Shown here piece by piece: positions 36,977 through 46,793 of a stretch of 64,000 bases of DNA (positions are counted from its first letter, which is position 1; every line of letters starts with the position of its first letter). This DNA is from Bradyrhizobium erythrophlei (GTDB lineage Bacteria > Pseudomonadota > Alphaproteobacteria > Rhizobiales > Xanthobacteraceae), in assembly GCA_900129675.1 (NCBI GenBank), contig FSRD01000001.1, positions 1,167,501 to 1,231,500 on the forward strand. The letters are read 5' to 3'. Both the position numbers and the translations under genes were made by a program. The notes beneath the pieces were generated by a model. It was not told where the DNA came from. It ran no database searches and was given only the letters and a program-made list of their open reading frames with translations.

Positions 36977-37230
36977 CTTTATCGGCGACGGCCGCGGTCA
37001 AACAAAATAAATTCACGTACCCGGGAATATTATCATCTGAACTTGAATCCCTCAACGAGAGGGAGCGCGCTTATGCATCACTAGGGCGCGTCGAAACTCT
37101 TTCGTTCCCTCCGGAGCAGGAAGTAGAAATACGATCGGGGAAATTGTACCTGTGGCGACTATGTTTAGTATCGCAATGGCAGCTAACGCTGCGGAATTGT
37201 CAATAATATAAGCTAACAAGGGAGGCTTTT

Positions 37231-37476
37231 ATGACAACTTCGTCCACGCCGGAAGGCACCGTCGCAGAATGCAAGCGTCGCGTTGACGAATGCAATGCAC
37301 TTTTACAAAATACAATTGTGCCAGAATATCGCCACGCGTTAATGGCCATGGCTAAAGCATGGACGAAGATCGCTTACACCGAGGAACAAATCCATCAAAT
37401 CAGCGAGCTGCGACCGTTGGAAGATTGCGTTCGAGGTCCGGCCCAGTCAAATCCCAGACCAAGTAGACGAATTTAG
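37231..37476 (+). CDS. Small hypothetical protein
   Basis: 81 residues with a GGGAGG site. Helical and charged (AECKRRVDECNALLQNTIVP, then ALMAMAKAWTKIAYTEEQI), of a type recurrent in Bradyrhizobium; compare the broken gene at 46513. No signal peptide. Function unknown. Confidence 0.65.
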   Translation: MTTSSTPEGTVAECKRRVDECNALLQNTIVPEYRHALMAMAKAWTKIAYTEEQIHQISELRPLEDCVRGPAQSNPRPSRRI

Positions 37477-37603
37477 GCATGCGATGGCCAAACGGCCCAC
37501 TATGGAACCACTGCGAAAGTATTTCACTGGATGATTGTGGCCCTTCTCATTGTACAATACCCGCTCGGCTGGTTCATACCGCACATTCATCGAGGGATGA
37601 CGC

Positions 37604-38072
37604 CCGATCGCCGTCATCGTCGAGACGCCTCCCGTGCGGCTGCATTCCGCCTGGCTGACTGGCGACTGTTAGGTTCACGGCGCTGCGACCGCGGGGAACA
37701 GCTTCGGCTCGCTCTGGCGCCGCTCCAAGAACTCGGCGTCGGCATCATTCTCTATCTGACTCGGGAAGGCCGCGGGCTTGGTCTCGCTAACAAGATGCGG
37801 ACATATCAGTTGCAGGACGAGGACCTCGATACCTTCGACGCTAACACCACACTCGGCTTCGATGACGATGAGCGCGATTACGGCATCGTCGCACGCATGC
37901 TCCGGATGCTGAACAGCACGCGGACCGTGCTGCTCCAACAATCGGGCTAAGCATGCCGCTCGAGGTGCCTATCAATGCCGACAACCGCCGTTATATGACG
38001 GTGAAGGCAGTGCGTGCCGGACACCGGTTCGATCATCTGACGGCATCGCTGGCCCGATCAGTCCTAGCTTAG
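37604..38072 (+). pseudogene. ribA: GTP cyclohydrolase II (ribA) remnant
   Basis: Pieces of RibA in order but in shifted frames: PIAVIVETPPVRLHSAWLTG, then LGSRRCDRGEQLRLAL in another frame, the long block GVGIILYLTREGRGLGLANK to a stop at 37950, and finally MPLEVPINADNRRYMTVKAV. RibA opens GTP in riboflavin synthesis; the Zn-cysteine region reads C-D-R-G where C-D-C-G is expected, so a Zn ligand is also lost. Clearly dead; a functional copy must be elsewhere. Confidence 0.85.
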
Positions 38073-38117
38073 CTTAGCTAGGGCGCGTCGTCCAATTTGA
38101 GCCGCACGCCCGCCCGG

Positions 38118-39080
38118 TCACTCGACTTTCGGTTTGAGGAGTTCTTGCGAACGGGCGGAGCTCAAGTTGGCCTTGGTGACAAGGGTGGCCCCGGTATCGA
38201 CATTGGCCGCCACCTGCTCACCCTTCGAGGCGGCGAGCGCGGTCTTGACGCCGTCATAACCCATCCGGAACGGGTCCTCCACGACGAGTCCGGCAATCAC
38301 GTCGTCCTGCAGGAGTTTGACGAGCTTTTCGTTCGAGCCAACGCCGACGACATTGATCTTGTCGTCCGATTTCTTTTCGGCGACGGCTTGGCCCACAGCC
38401 TGCGCCATAATCGGATCGGAAACAAACACGCCGCGCAGGTCCGTTGTGTTGGCGATGAGGTCCCTCATTATGTTGAGGGCAGTCGCCGGCTTGCCGTCGC
38501 CGACCTTATCGGCAGTGATATCTAGTGCCCGATATTTCGCAGCGACCGCCTCCTTGAAGCCCCTGGCGCGCTGATCGAGTGCGGCAACTCCAGGCATGGA
38601 GGTGATCATCACGATATCGCCTTCGGTGTCAGCATAGGACGTCGTGATTGCCACAGCGAGAGCGTCCGCGGCGACGCGACCCGCATTCACATTGTCGGTG
38701 GCCACGAGCGAGGTCATAGCATTAGTATCGGCGGCGGACTCGATGCCGATGATCTTGATTTTCTTGGCGGCTTCATCGATCGGCTTTCCGAGCGCGGCAA
38801 ATTGCGCGGGCGTGATGACGATCGCCGCCGGGTTTGAGGCGACGGCCTTTGCGAGGATGCTGATTTGACCGTTCGAGTCGGTTTCGGATTCTGCGCCGAG
38901 CTCGACAACGTTGACGCCGAGATCTTGCCCGGCCTTGCGTGCGCCGGCAAGCACGGCTTGCCAATAGGGCGACGTCATATCTTTAACGATGACCGGAATC
39001 GTCGGCTTTGTCTGCGCGATGGCGGGCACCCCGAACGCAATGCCGACAACGATGCCAGCCGCTATCACAAGCTTCTTCAT
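38118..39080 (-). CDS. Sugar-type periplasmic binding protein
   Basis: 320 residues from the ATG at 39080 (an extended frame to 39233 looks non-coding). The signal peptide (KKLVIAAGIVVGIAFGVPAIA) is followed by the two-lobe type I binding fold: IPVIVKDMTSPYWQAVLAGA, ILAKAVASNPAAIVITPAQF and VFVSDPIMAQAVGQAV. RbsB-like proteins deliver ribose, allose or other sugars; no permease or ATPase lies next to it. The open frame is intact. The 39081-39358 stretch has no gene. Confidence 0.88.
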   Translation of the reverse strand: MKKLVIAAGIVVGIAFGVPAIAQTKPTIPVIVKDMTSPYWQAVLAGARKAGQDLGVNVVELGAESETDSNGQISILAKAVASNPAAIVITPAQFAALGKPIDEAAKKIKIIGIESAADTNAMTSLVATDNVNAGRVAADALAVAITTSYADTEGDIVMITSMPGVAALDQRARGFKEAVAAKYRALDITADKVGDGKPATALNIMRDLIANTTDLRGVFVSDPIMAQAVGQAVAEKKSDDKINVVGVGSNEKLVKLLQDDVIAGLVVEDPFRMGYDGVKTALAASKGEQVAANVDTGATLVTKANLSSARSQELLKPKVE

Positions 39081-39358
39081 GATCCTACTCCGATATTGAG
39101 GCCCAACGGCCCCCTCAATTGGATGTGCAATCGCCCGTAGGTGGTTGCAGTGGCGCTCAAATTTTGAAGGTTCGATGCTAACCGTCACCTCGGAACATGT
39201 GCTTTTGGATGCACGGTGCCGTGTCATCAACACTCAGACCTTCAGCAGGGAGATGATGAAGACCCAAAGTGCGGGTGACACGGCTGCCGTGCCACTGACA
39301 TAAAGATTCTCTAGCCAGGCGATGATGACGAATCAGATGCCAGCGACACGACGTCGGC

Positions 39359-40302
39359 TCAGCTCCCCGCCAGCGGCTGATCAGTGACGGCGAGCAGTTC
39401 TTGGCCCTGAGTGTACACGACCGTCCTGATGCCAAGGACGGAGCGCAGCTTTTCGGCCGGAACGACCAACGGCAGCGGCGCAGGAGCCGTGCCCGGCGCC
39501 GGCTGCGGAAAGGCCGTCGACCTGGCCGTGTGGAAGTTGACGTTTCCTTCGACTTTCTGCATCAACTGATGAATATGACCATTGAGCACCGTCACCGAAC
39601 CAAAACGCTTCAGCATCGAAAGTGCTTGCTCCGAATCATTTCGGTGCCCCAGCCCCAATCCTTGGATATCGTCCACAATGGGATGTGAGCGAAGACGACG
39701 ATCGGTGTGGACGCGGAAAGGCCCTTCACATCCTCGGCGAGCCAAGCCAGCTGCTCGGGCCCGAGCTTGCCCATGCCGCCGGCCTTAAGATCCATCACAT
39801 TGTTGAGACCGATGAAATGGACACCATTCTGGTCGAAGGAATACCAGCCCGTGCCCTAGGTGTTCTTGCCGTAGCGCTCGAGATAGGACTTGAGCGGCAC
39901 CTCGTCGAGGTTATCGTGCTCGCCGGGCACGTAGTGCACGTCGAGACCCGCGCTGCCGATGACTTGAGCGGCGTCGTCGAATTGTTTGGGCTTCGACAAA
40001 TGGGTGATGTCGCCCGTATGAAGCATGAAAGCCGGCTTGTTGGGAAGCGCTTTGACCTTGGCGATGGCCTCCTGCAGCGTGCCCAGCGCGTTCGGATTGG
40101 CGGCCTTGTCGAAGCCGACGTGGCTGTCGGAAATTTGTAAGAAGGTGAAGCCGCCCTGCGCAGCCTGCGCCGATCCCATCAGACTGGATTTCGGAATGCC
40201 GCCGGCAACCGTCCATAAAACGCCGGTGCCAGCCCAGAGCATGCATTCGAGAGTCTGACGACGGCTGACGCCATCTCCGTGATTGTCGTGATCATGCGCC
40301 AT
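39359..40302 (-). pseudogene. Tat-exported metallophosphoesterase with a stop and a frameshift
   Basis: Calcineurin-like phosphoesterase. The N-terminus has RRQTLECMLWAGTGVLWTV (twin-Arg-like) and the metal motifs FLQISDSHVGF and LHTGDITHL, then VPGEHDNLDEVP (GEHD instead of GNHD). TAG at 39857-39859 interrupts the frame, which then goes on as GTGWYSFDQNGVHFIGLNNV and VVFAHIPLWT. A second break (frameshift near 39620) leads to LNGHIHQLMQ, the last metal motif, and a stop at 39359. The domain order is complete, so the gene decayed recently. Related proteins are found with cupredoxin/ECF sigma operons, as here. Confidence 0.82.
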
Positions 40303-40401
40303 ATGCGTTTCCTCTTTTTCTGCAACGTCCAGCAAAAGCCAGGCAAGGACTTGACCGAGGAAGTGCGCGGATTATTCCCGCGCGTAGCGCAAAAACTTGA
40401 A

Positions 40402-40536
40402 ATGTCTGTCCTCGGTGCCCTACTGCTCGTGTCGACACTCGCGACACCAACGGCAGCCCACGAGCGAGCCAACAAAAGCGGTGCTCGATCGCACATCAGC
40501 ACTCAATCACCAGTCGGCAGTCAACCGCGGGCATAA
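40402..40536 (+). pseudogene. Tiny exported peptide remnant
   Basis: 44 residues: MSVLGALLLVSTLATPTAAH is a signal peptide, followed by a short Ser/Arg-rich tail. The beginning resembles the gene at 29541, but the conserved IEGREI-type core is missing. Probably a truncated family member. Confidence 0.35.
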
Positions 40537-40597
40537 GCAGCTCGCCATGAATACCGCTGCGGTCGCTTGCTTATACTGAGTCGGCAAAGGAGTGCCG

Positions 40598-41284
40598 TCA
40601 ACGAGACGCTATTTCATTGGGGAAACGCGCAAGAATCGCCTCCTGCGCGCAGCTGATGTGTGCGCGGACGAGAAAAGCAGCGCGCGGAGCGTCTCGCGCC
40701 TTGAATGCTTGTATGATGTCGTCGCATCCGTGCGCAGTACGCTCGGCAAACTCCCCGCTCATGTTTGTGATTGTGCCACAGAGCTGGATTTGTAGCGCCA
40801 ATCGCGCCAGCGCCTCGATGAGCGCAAAATTTCCGGATTGCCCGGCGATAGCTTCGTAGAATTCTCGATCGCGGACGGCATATGTTTTGACGTCGCCACG
40901 CTGCAAGGCGACCACGGCTTCCGCAAGTATGTTTTCAATCCGCCGAATGTCGCAGTCGCTCATTTGCGGGACGGCAAGCTCGACCGCGAAACATTCAAGC
41001 CGCTTGTATAATTCGTAGAGGTCCGCGGTCTCGCTGCGAGAAAAGCTGCGCACATAAAAGCCGTGATAGGGCTTGATCTCGACCAGCCCACCCTTCGCAA
41101 GTATCCCGATCGCCTCGCGGAACGGGGTTCGGCTCACCCGCAGCTTTTCGATCACCTGCTTCTCGTCAACGCATCCGCCGGTTGGCAATTCGCCCGACAA
41201 GATCAGGCGCACGACCTCTTCATAGGTCCGATCGCGCAGAGTTGTTCTACGCAATTTCTCAGTATTTTTGATCAGCATTATCAT
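40598..41284 (-). CDS. GntR-family regulator with FCD domain
   Basis: 228 residues. The winged helix (DRTYEEVVRLILSGELPTGG, EKLRVSRTPFREAIGILAKG) is followed by an all-helical FCD ligand domain with D/H-type metal positions (DREFYEAIAG, GFYVRSF). Typical FadR/GntR regulators respond to organic or sugar acids. It lies between the decayed phosphoesterase and the anti-sigma gene; the binding protein at 38118 could be a target. Intact. Confidence 0.88.
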   Translation of the reverse strand: MIMLIKNTEKLRRTTLRDRTYEEVVRLILSGELPTGGCVDEKQVIEKLRVSRTPFREAIGILAKGGLVEIKPYHGFYVRSFSRSETADLYELYKRLECFAVELAVPQMSDCDIRRIENILAEAVVALQRGDVKTYAVRDREFYEAIAGQSGNFALIEALARLALQIQLCGTITNMSGEFAERTAHGCDDIIQAFKARDAPRAAFLVRAHISCAQEAILARFPNEIASR

Positions 41285-41355
41285 GCGTCTGCCAGACAGC
41301 CCATTTGGGCGTGCGGTCAGGATCTTCCGGCAGAGGACTAGACGATCTCGCTCGT

Positions 41356-42165
41356 CTATTTGGTTTCCGGCACCGGCGATCCCGCAGAAAATGCGTGCTC
41401 GAATGATGCGAGATCTGCGCTCGGCAAGTCTGAAACGGCAATGTAGGTGAATTCGGGATCGCTCCAGCTTCGGACGTTGTACCCTGCAATCGCTTGATCA
41501 GAGACGGATTGACCGGGCGGCAAGGTGGTCAGGCTGACTGTATGCTTGGCGTGCTTGTAGACGATCGTTGCAACCGGATCCTGGCCAACAACATCCACGC
41601 GGCCGCCCACCAGCACGAAGCCTTGCGCCGCGAGGTCGGGCACCTGGGGCGATTCCGGCAGGCGCGATGTGAACCACGGCTTGACCGTATGGCGGTCGGA
41701 CGACGCAATGTCAAAGGGCTGAGGCGCTAACAGACTGCGGATATGGCCTGCGACGACCTCACGGGCAACATCCTCGTGTGGATTGTATCGCTCTATCGTC
41801 AGCATCACGGAACTTGAGATCACCGCGCCAAACACCGCTGCCGCAGCCAACGCTTGAAACGACCAGCTTCGCTGGCGCGGACGTCCCGCGTGCCCCAGAC
41901 GTACCACAGGGCCTCGAAGACTCGTCTGACCAGGAGCATCTGCATTCAATGCCGATTGGATGCGGGCCTGCAGGCCTGGAGGCAGCTCATATTGCGGAAG
42001 CGAACGAACGGCGCGGCGCAACGACAGCAACCGGTTATATCGGGCCTTCAAAGATTCATCGTCAGCCAGCCGTCGCTCGAACTCAATCGCGGAAGGCGGA
42101 TCGAGTTCGCCGTCGCAATAGGCGCTCATCTGCAATTCGTCGTTCTCTTTTATCGATGCGATCAT
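41356..42165 (-). CDS. Anti-sigma factor (transmembrane, ECF partner)
   Basis: 269 residues. The N-terminal LQMSAYCDGELDPPSAIEFE is the zinc-less anti-sigma domain pattern, with about 70 cytoplasmic residues that bind the sigma factor. One membrane helix follows (FQALAAAAVFGAVISSSVML), then a periplasmic part of ~130 residues, probably the sensing domain. Translationally close to the sigma gene (8-base gap), so sigma and anti-sigma are co-expressed. Confidence 0.85.
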   Translation of the reverse strand: MIASIKENDELQMSAYCDGELDPPSAIEFERRLADDESLKARYNRLLSLRRAVRSLPQYELPPGLQARIQSALNADAPGQTSLRGPVVRLGHAGRPRQRSWSFQALAAAAVFGAVISSSVMLTIERYNPHEDVAREVVAGHIRSLLAPQPFDIASSDRHTVKPWFTSRLPESPQVPDLAAQGFVLVGGRVDVVGQDPVATIVYKHAKHTVSLTTLPPGQSVSDQAIAGYNVRSWSDPEFTYIAVSDLPSADLASFEHAFSAGSPVPETK

Positions 42166-42172
42166 AATCTAT

Positions 42173-42850
42173 TTACTCTCGGTCTGCCAGAAGAGCGACT
42201 AGAAGTTGCCTGCCCCGGGACAGGCGCGACATTACCGTGCCGATTGGAACATTGATGATCTCCGCGATATCCCGATAGTTCAACTGATTGATTTCCCGCA
42301 AAACAATCACTTCCCGAAACTGCGCAGGCAGCTTCGCCAGGGCGTGCTCAACGTCTTCGGCTTCCGCCTTGAAAAGGGCGATCTCCTCCGGTGTCTCTAT
42401 CCTCGTCCCATGCGGGCCTTCATGCTCAAGTTCCTGTTGCTCCGCAGCACTTAGATCGTCCGTGAAAAACACCGCCTTGGGTCTGTTCTTAACCAACCAG
42501 CTGTAGGCGGTGTTGCGCACGATCGCCAGGGACCACGCGCGAGCATTGACGGCACCGAAACTCCTGATGCCGCGAAACGCACGCAACGCGGCATCCTGCA
42601 CGACGTCATCGGCGTCGTAGGCATTTCCGGTGAGCCATTGCGCGAGACGATAGGCTTCGGCCATGTGTGGGAGAAAGACTTCATCGAAAACTGCGCGTTC
42701 ATCTTTGTTCTGCACAATCGGGACCGACGCCTGCTGCTGGCCGGACAAACGACCTGAGCCTTCCGGCCGCTTTCCTAACAAGACCTTGTTAAGCTCGGTA
42801 CGCCAGGAATTCGACCGATGTACCGATAAGGGTGTCGTCATGTTTGGCAC
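42173..42850 (-). CDS. ECF RNA polymerase sigma factor
   Basis: 225 residues with sigma region 2 (AEAYRLAQWLTGNAYDADDV, RAFRGIRSF) and region 4 (LPAQFREVIVLREINQLNYR, IGTVMSRLSRGRQLL). The N-terminal ~45 residues are variable. It directs transcription of the cupredoxin operon and itself, judging from the family and layout, and is held in check by the next gene. The extended N-terminus (MPNMTTPLSVHRSN) may be wrong; other starts are possible. Confidence 0.92.
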   Translation of the reverse strand: MPNMTTPLSVHRSNSWRTELNKVLLGKRPEGSGRLSGQQQASVPIVQNKDERAVFDEVFLPHMAEAYRLAQWLTGNAYDADDVVQDAALRAFRGIRSFGAVNARAWSLAIVRNTAYSWLVKNRPKAVFFTDDLSAAEQQELEHEGPHGTRIETPEEIALFKAEAEDVEHALAKLPAQFREVIVLREINQLNYRDIAEIINVPIGTVMSRLSRGRQLLVALLADRE

Positions 42851-42875
42851 ACTAAGGTTCTCAGTCCTTTGGCGG

Positions 42876-43256
42876 TCACTTCACAATGACTTTTCCGACC
42901 ATATGCGGATGCAGAGCACAGAAGTAACCGAAGGTGCCGACGCTGGCGAACGTATAGGAAAACGAATCGTCAGTATCGAGCACCTTCGACCGGAAGGCCT
43001 TGTCCGTATTGACCACTAAATGCGGGATGTCGTCATGGTTGACCCACTTCACCGTCGTTCCCACGGCAACCGTTAATTCCGGGGGCGTGAAGGTGAAATT
43101 GTCGATGGTGACCACGTTCGTGGCATCCTGCGCCGCTACCGCACCAAACGCCAGCATCGCGCCAATGACTGGACCCAAGAGGATTGCAACTACTAGGGCG
43201 CGGCTAACGGCAAACCGGGCCGCGACGGATCGGAACTGGCTGATCAGAATTCGCAT
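42876..43256 (-). CDS. Cupredoxin (plastocyanin/amicyanin-like) exported copper protein
   Basis: 126 residues. An N-terminal signal or anchor (ALVVAILLGPVIGAMLAFG) precedes a type 1 copper domain. Ligands: His in HDDIPHLVV, Cys in FGYFCALHPHM, and the His and Met of the same HPHM end. The beta-sandwich has NFTFTPPELTVAVGTTVKWV. Likely an electron carrier or copper buffer in the periplasm. It heads the ECF sigma/anti-sigma genes. Confidence 0.92.
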   Translation of the reverse strand: MRILISQFRSVAARFAVSRALVVAILLGPVIGAMLAFGAVAAQDATNVVTIDNFTFTPPELTVAVGTTVKWVNHDDIPHLVVNTDKAFRSKVLDTDDSFSYTFASVGTFGYFCALHPHMVGKVIVK

Positions 43257-43269
43257 GTCGAATACTCCC

Positions 43270-43368
43270 TCAATCGGCCAGTGTCTTGTCGACGATCGCG
43301 AGCGGCTTATTACCCACTTCCCGGCCGCCTAATCCCTGTCCATGCTCGTCAAAGCCTTTTTTGGACAT
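43270..43368 (-). CDS. Very small ORF (32 residues) heading the cupredoxin operon
   Basis: MSKKGFDEHGQGLGGREVGN then a short tail ending at 43270. GGGAGATG lies six bases before the ATG, and the stop is only 13 bases from the cupredoxin start. The coding is weak but the placement and the ribosome site favour a real gene, perhaps a leader peptide. A hairpin (GGAGCC/GGCTCC) lies just upstream at 43389-43404. Confidence 0.5.
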   Translation of the reverse strand: MSKKGFDEHGQGLGGREVGNKPLAIVDKTLAD

Positions 43369-43570
43369 GTCACATCTCCCTGCGGGAGCCAGACGGCTCC
43401 AACTGGCGCCGAATTGCGCCGCTAAACAGGGGACTCGGTCTTCTCGGGCTTTATTCCCCAAAAATACAATTTCTCGGTCCGCGCCTTTCCCGCTCTTGCT
43501 CGTTTCAATGCACCTGACCGATGAAGCCGGGCGCGAAGGTATTGGGCCCGGGTCGATCACGACGTCTATT

Positions 43571-43883
43571 TTAAATAAGAGCCCGCTGCTTGCAGGTCTT
43601 CCGCCAAAACCTACAGCGAATGCCGCCTCGAAATGCTCGCCCAGCTAATTCGACTGCGTACCCCTGACCAGAGCAAGCCCACCCATTGCAGAACGCGTGA
43701 ATATCCATCTCATGGATTTCAATTTCATCTTCAATGACGCAACCTTGGCATTGCCCAAGGTTCCGCTCGCAAGCCAACAACTCTGCCGCGTGTAATTCTC
43801 CGTCGAAACACGCTTCGAGAACGAGCTGCCATTCCGAACAGGGGCCGGCGGTTGGGGTTCTCGTGATTGGCTATATATTTCAT
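43571..43883 (-). pseudogene. Frameshifted small Cys-rich protein
   Basis: Starts MKYIANHENPNRR and, after a one-base shift around 43845, continues as EWQLVLEACFDGELHAAELL and ACERNLGQCQGCVIEDEIEI, to a stop at 43571. The latter part has several Cys and an E/H-rich composition. Family not recognised. Confidence 0.4.
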
Positions 43884-44009
43884 CTTCACGACAAAAGCCT
43901 TCATGCCCGATTTGACGCACTTGACAGACGGCTTGATGAGGTCCGGAAGCGTCTTGCCTGCGACCACTGACAGGCAGCGGCGGGACTCATTCAGACGATG
44001 AGGGCGCCT

Positions 44010-44465
44010 TCAATGCGATGAGGCCTGTGAATTCATATAGCAGAGGCGATACATGGCCGCGAGCTGGCGGCCGCTCAGCAATATCATGCGCGGGGTGAGC
44101 CCTCCGCGTTGGTCGATCCAGCGCCGCACCTGAAATGGATACATGAAATACAGGGTCTGCGTTGCTTCGGGATTGGTTATTTTGCGACCGCTGGAACCGG
44201 GGTCCCAGGCGGCGTGAAATCCTAGCTTGGCGCGGGAGGTCACGCATATTCTGTCATGAGGAACCGTTCCGAGAACGATGGTGCAGGCCGAGGCACAAAA
44301 GCCGTCGATGATCACCATCTCGCCCGAGCTACGTACGCCCTTATATTTATCGACGTACGTTTCGATCCGGCCGCCGGGGTCCTCCACAATCCGAACCGCC
44401 GCGTCGCTTGCTCCAATTCCCGCGAGCAGGATAGTCGTCGCGAGTAGCGCTGTGAGGCTCTTCAT
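44010..44465 (-). CDS. Exported ClpP/crotonase-like protein
   Basis: About 151 residues from ATG 44465 (or 44471). Signal: KSLTALLATTILLAGIGA. The conserved MVIIDGFCASACTIVLGTVP block and LGFHAAWDPGSS resemble the catalytic loop of small ClpP-like periplasmic proteins often annotated as hypothetical in Bradyrhizobium; the Ser in SAC would be the nucleophile. The remaining 45 residues form an alpha-helical end. Function not established. Confidence 0.7.
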   Translation of the reverse strand: MKSLTALLATTILLAGIGASDAAVRIVEDPGGRIETYVDKYKGVRSSGEMVIIDGFCASACTIVLGTVPHDRICVTSRAKLGFHAAWDPGSSGRKITNPEATQTLYFMYPFQVRRWIDQRGGLTPRMILLSGRQLAAMYRLCYMNSQASSH

Positions 44466-44846
44466 GACCATTCCAGTCTCAAATGTCGGATCGGACTCTG
44501 ACCGCCTCAAGTGATGCCAAACAGACTTTATCTAGTCGCCCGCCGCAGACCAAGACGGCAAGCGGGCTCAATTGCCATCCAGAAATGTATATTTCTTAGG
44601 ACAATAATATATTCGTGCGCAAGCTGACATTCGTCCAGTTCACGAGGCTCATAGAACACCAACCGCAGGCGCGCATGACACGGTGCCGGATGGCATCGAA
44701 GGCAGTAAGGTTCGCAAAGACACCAACAGCTTGAACGCACCTTCACGATCTCGCGTGCTCGGGAATACCATAAAACAGATTCGAGTCCCTCTATCAGAGG
44801 CCCGCACATGGTGTGCACTGGGTCAACAACGTGGAGGGATTCGGCA

Positions 44847-45080
44847 ATGACTAACTTCAAACTTCTCAGCTTGGCTGTGATTCTGTCAACAGCGATCGTA
44901 ACCCCGGTATTTGCACAGCAAGCCGTCGACGAACCAGGCATGCAGGCTTTCTACCAGAGCCTGGGTGTTGGATCCCATGACGGCCCGACAGCGAGCGCTT
45001 TGGCGTCGGCACGCGGTTCGTATGCGAGCGCGCCGGCGAAACGCATTTCAGCGAAGCATTACGCCCGCGCTCACAAGTGA
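44847..45080 (+). CDS. Small exported hypothetical protein
   Basis: 77 residues. MTNFKLLSLAVILSTAIVTP is a signal peptide with cleavage after VFAQ; the mature part has EPGMQAFYQSLGVGSHDGP and a basic tail. GGAGGG precedes the ATG at good distance. A decayed sister sequence is visible at about 29100-29190 (LSTAIATPVLGAG). Confidence 0.65.
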   Translation: MTNFKLLSLAVILSTAIVTPVFAQQAVDEPGMQAFYQSLGVGSHDGPTASALASARGSYASAPAKRISAKHYARAHK

Positions 45081-45127
45081 TGGCCGCGCCAACAAGGCGG
45101 TGCCCAATCCGCTGTGCCTGTCGTAAA

Positions 45128-46138
45128 TTAAATCCGACCATATCGGTGATGGAGTCCACCCAATATTGGGCGACAAAGAATGTCCCCGGCGCGATCGACG
45201 GCGCGCGAGACCGGTGCATCTTTCTCCAGGGATAGATGCGTGCGGGTCCCATTGTAATATTTCATGTAACAGAGCAGCAGGTGACGGAGGTGGCGTTCGC
45301 TGAACACAAGGACGTGGTCAATGCATTCCCCGCGGATCGAACCGATCAGCCTTTCAGCATATCCATTTTGCCAGGGGGAGCGCGACGGCGTCGGTCGATC
45401 GCGAATGCCTATTAATCTAAGCCTTCGGATGAAGACCTCACCATAGGCTCCATCCCGGTCACGAATGAGATAGCGGGGAGCTTGTTCCCAGCTGCAGGCT
45501 TGCGTGATCTGATTTGCGATCCATTCTGCGGTTGGATGCGCTGTGACGCCAAACCACAGAATTTGTCGCCGGCCGTGCCCCATGATCAGCAATCCATAGA
45601 GCAGGCGAAACGAGATTGTCGGCACGACGAACATATCCATCGCAGCAATCCCATCAGCGTGATTGCGGAGGAATGTCCTCCAGCCTTGGGACGGCGGGTC
45701 TCGTCGCCTGACCATGTACTTGGCCACGCTGGTCTGTCCGATCTCGACGCCGAGCTTGAGGAGTTCTCCATGGATCCGAGGCGCTCCCCACAGAGGATTG
45801 GCAATGCTCATCTCGCGGATAAGCTTGCGTATCTCCAACGGAACCGTTGGCCTGCCACCCCGCGCTTTCTATAATCGGAAGCCAGCGCGATGCCATTTGA
45901 CTACGGTTTCCGGCCTCACAATCGCCAACGCATGGCGAACGCCAAGCCGATAGAGGCAAACAAAAATCAATCGGTCGATGGAGCTGAAGGTTTGTTTCTT
46001 AGGAGCGGTTCGCCGCGGAACGTTTATCTGCTGCCGCAACGTCAGAATTTCCGCCTCGAGCGCTGCCCACGACCGAAACTGATCATGAGCGTGGCAAGAT
46101 CTCTCATCCGGCAACAGCATCGCCCGATTCTCGATCAA
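45128..46138 (-). pseudogene. Integrase-core transposase interrupted by TAG
   Basis: N-terminal part (ALEAEILTLRQQINVPRR, VCLYRLGVRHALAIVRPETV) ends at TAG 45869-45871, replacing the Trp seen at the same place in the relative at 56122. The rve core follows in the same frame: MDMFVVPTISFRLLYGLLIM, YLIRDRDGAYG, PSRSPWQNGYAERLIGSIRG, with D, D and E of the catalytic triad. Only the stop prevents a full product. Insertion ends are not defined, but the C-terminal end (LGGLHHRYGRI) and flank match those of the relative. From 46139 to 46512 nothing was recognised. Confidence 0.8.
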
Positions 46139-46512
46139 CTGCTAGTCAGATTGAGTTTGCGATAGGGACACCTACGTCATCTCCCGCTTATCCATGCGCC
46201 GTCGTGTTTGATACGCCAGCGTCCCGGGGCGGGTCGTAGGATCGCGGAGGGTTCGGACGGGTAGCCAGCTGATGAGGCCGGGGCCAGCGAGTTCCGCGAT
46301 GGCATGATGGACCGACTCAGCGCCACGAGTCGAGCGGACCGCCCGCTTCGTCCCCGCGTTTGGGGCTGGGTTGGCGTGGAGAAAGCCGAGGCCGCCCAGC
46401 GATCATGCGCGGGGCTTTGGGGGCGTGCGCGGGATCAGCCGTTCATGACACTAGTCCGAACGGCGGCCCGCGAAGGTGGTTTATTCGGATCGCCGTAGGC
46501 CATAGGAGGCCG

Positions 46513-46693
46513 CTAGGCGGCGTTCCGCTTTGCGATGACTTGTCGGAAGTCCATTGCCAGCTTGGCCATAGTAACCAGCAAGCTCCTCGTAAAGCGCCCG
46601 TTCGGGCCCCTCCGTCGCCTGCCGAGCCCACTCTTCGCATTGGGCGGTCTTGGTCTCGTACTTCTCCGCTTTGGCTTGAAGATCAGTCTCCAT
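46513..46693 (-). pseudogene. Frameshifted small helical protein
   Basis: METDLQAKAEKYETKTAQCE then WARQATEGPERALYEELAGY; a one-base shift near 46566 is needed to continue as MAKLAMDFRQVIAKRNAA to the stop at 46513. GGGAGAGG precedes the ATG. This resembles the short helical family of 37231. The shift disables it. Confidence 0.6.
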
Positions 46694-46793
46694 GTCACGC
46701 CTCTCCCCAACACGCACCACCTTCGGTGGACCTTCCCGTGAGTCGTTTTGCGAAAACATGGCCGAGCTAAGGAAATTTCGCAGCGAAGCCACG

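Noticed and set aside
36928..37206. Plus-strand frame of 92 codons
   Set aside because: It starts inside the IS-end repeat and has no supporting signals.
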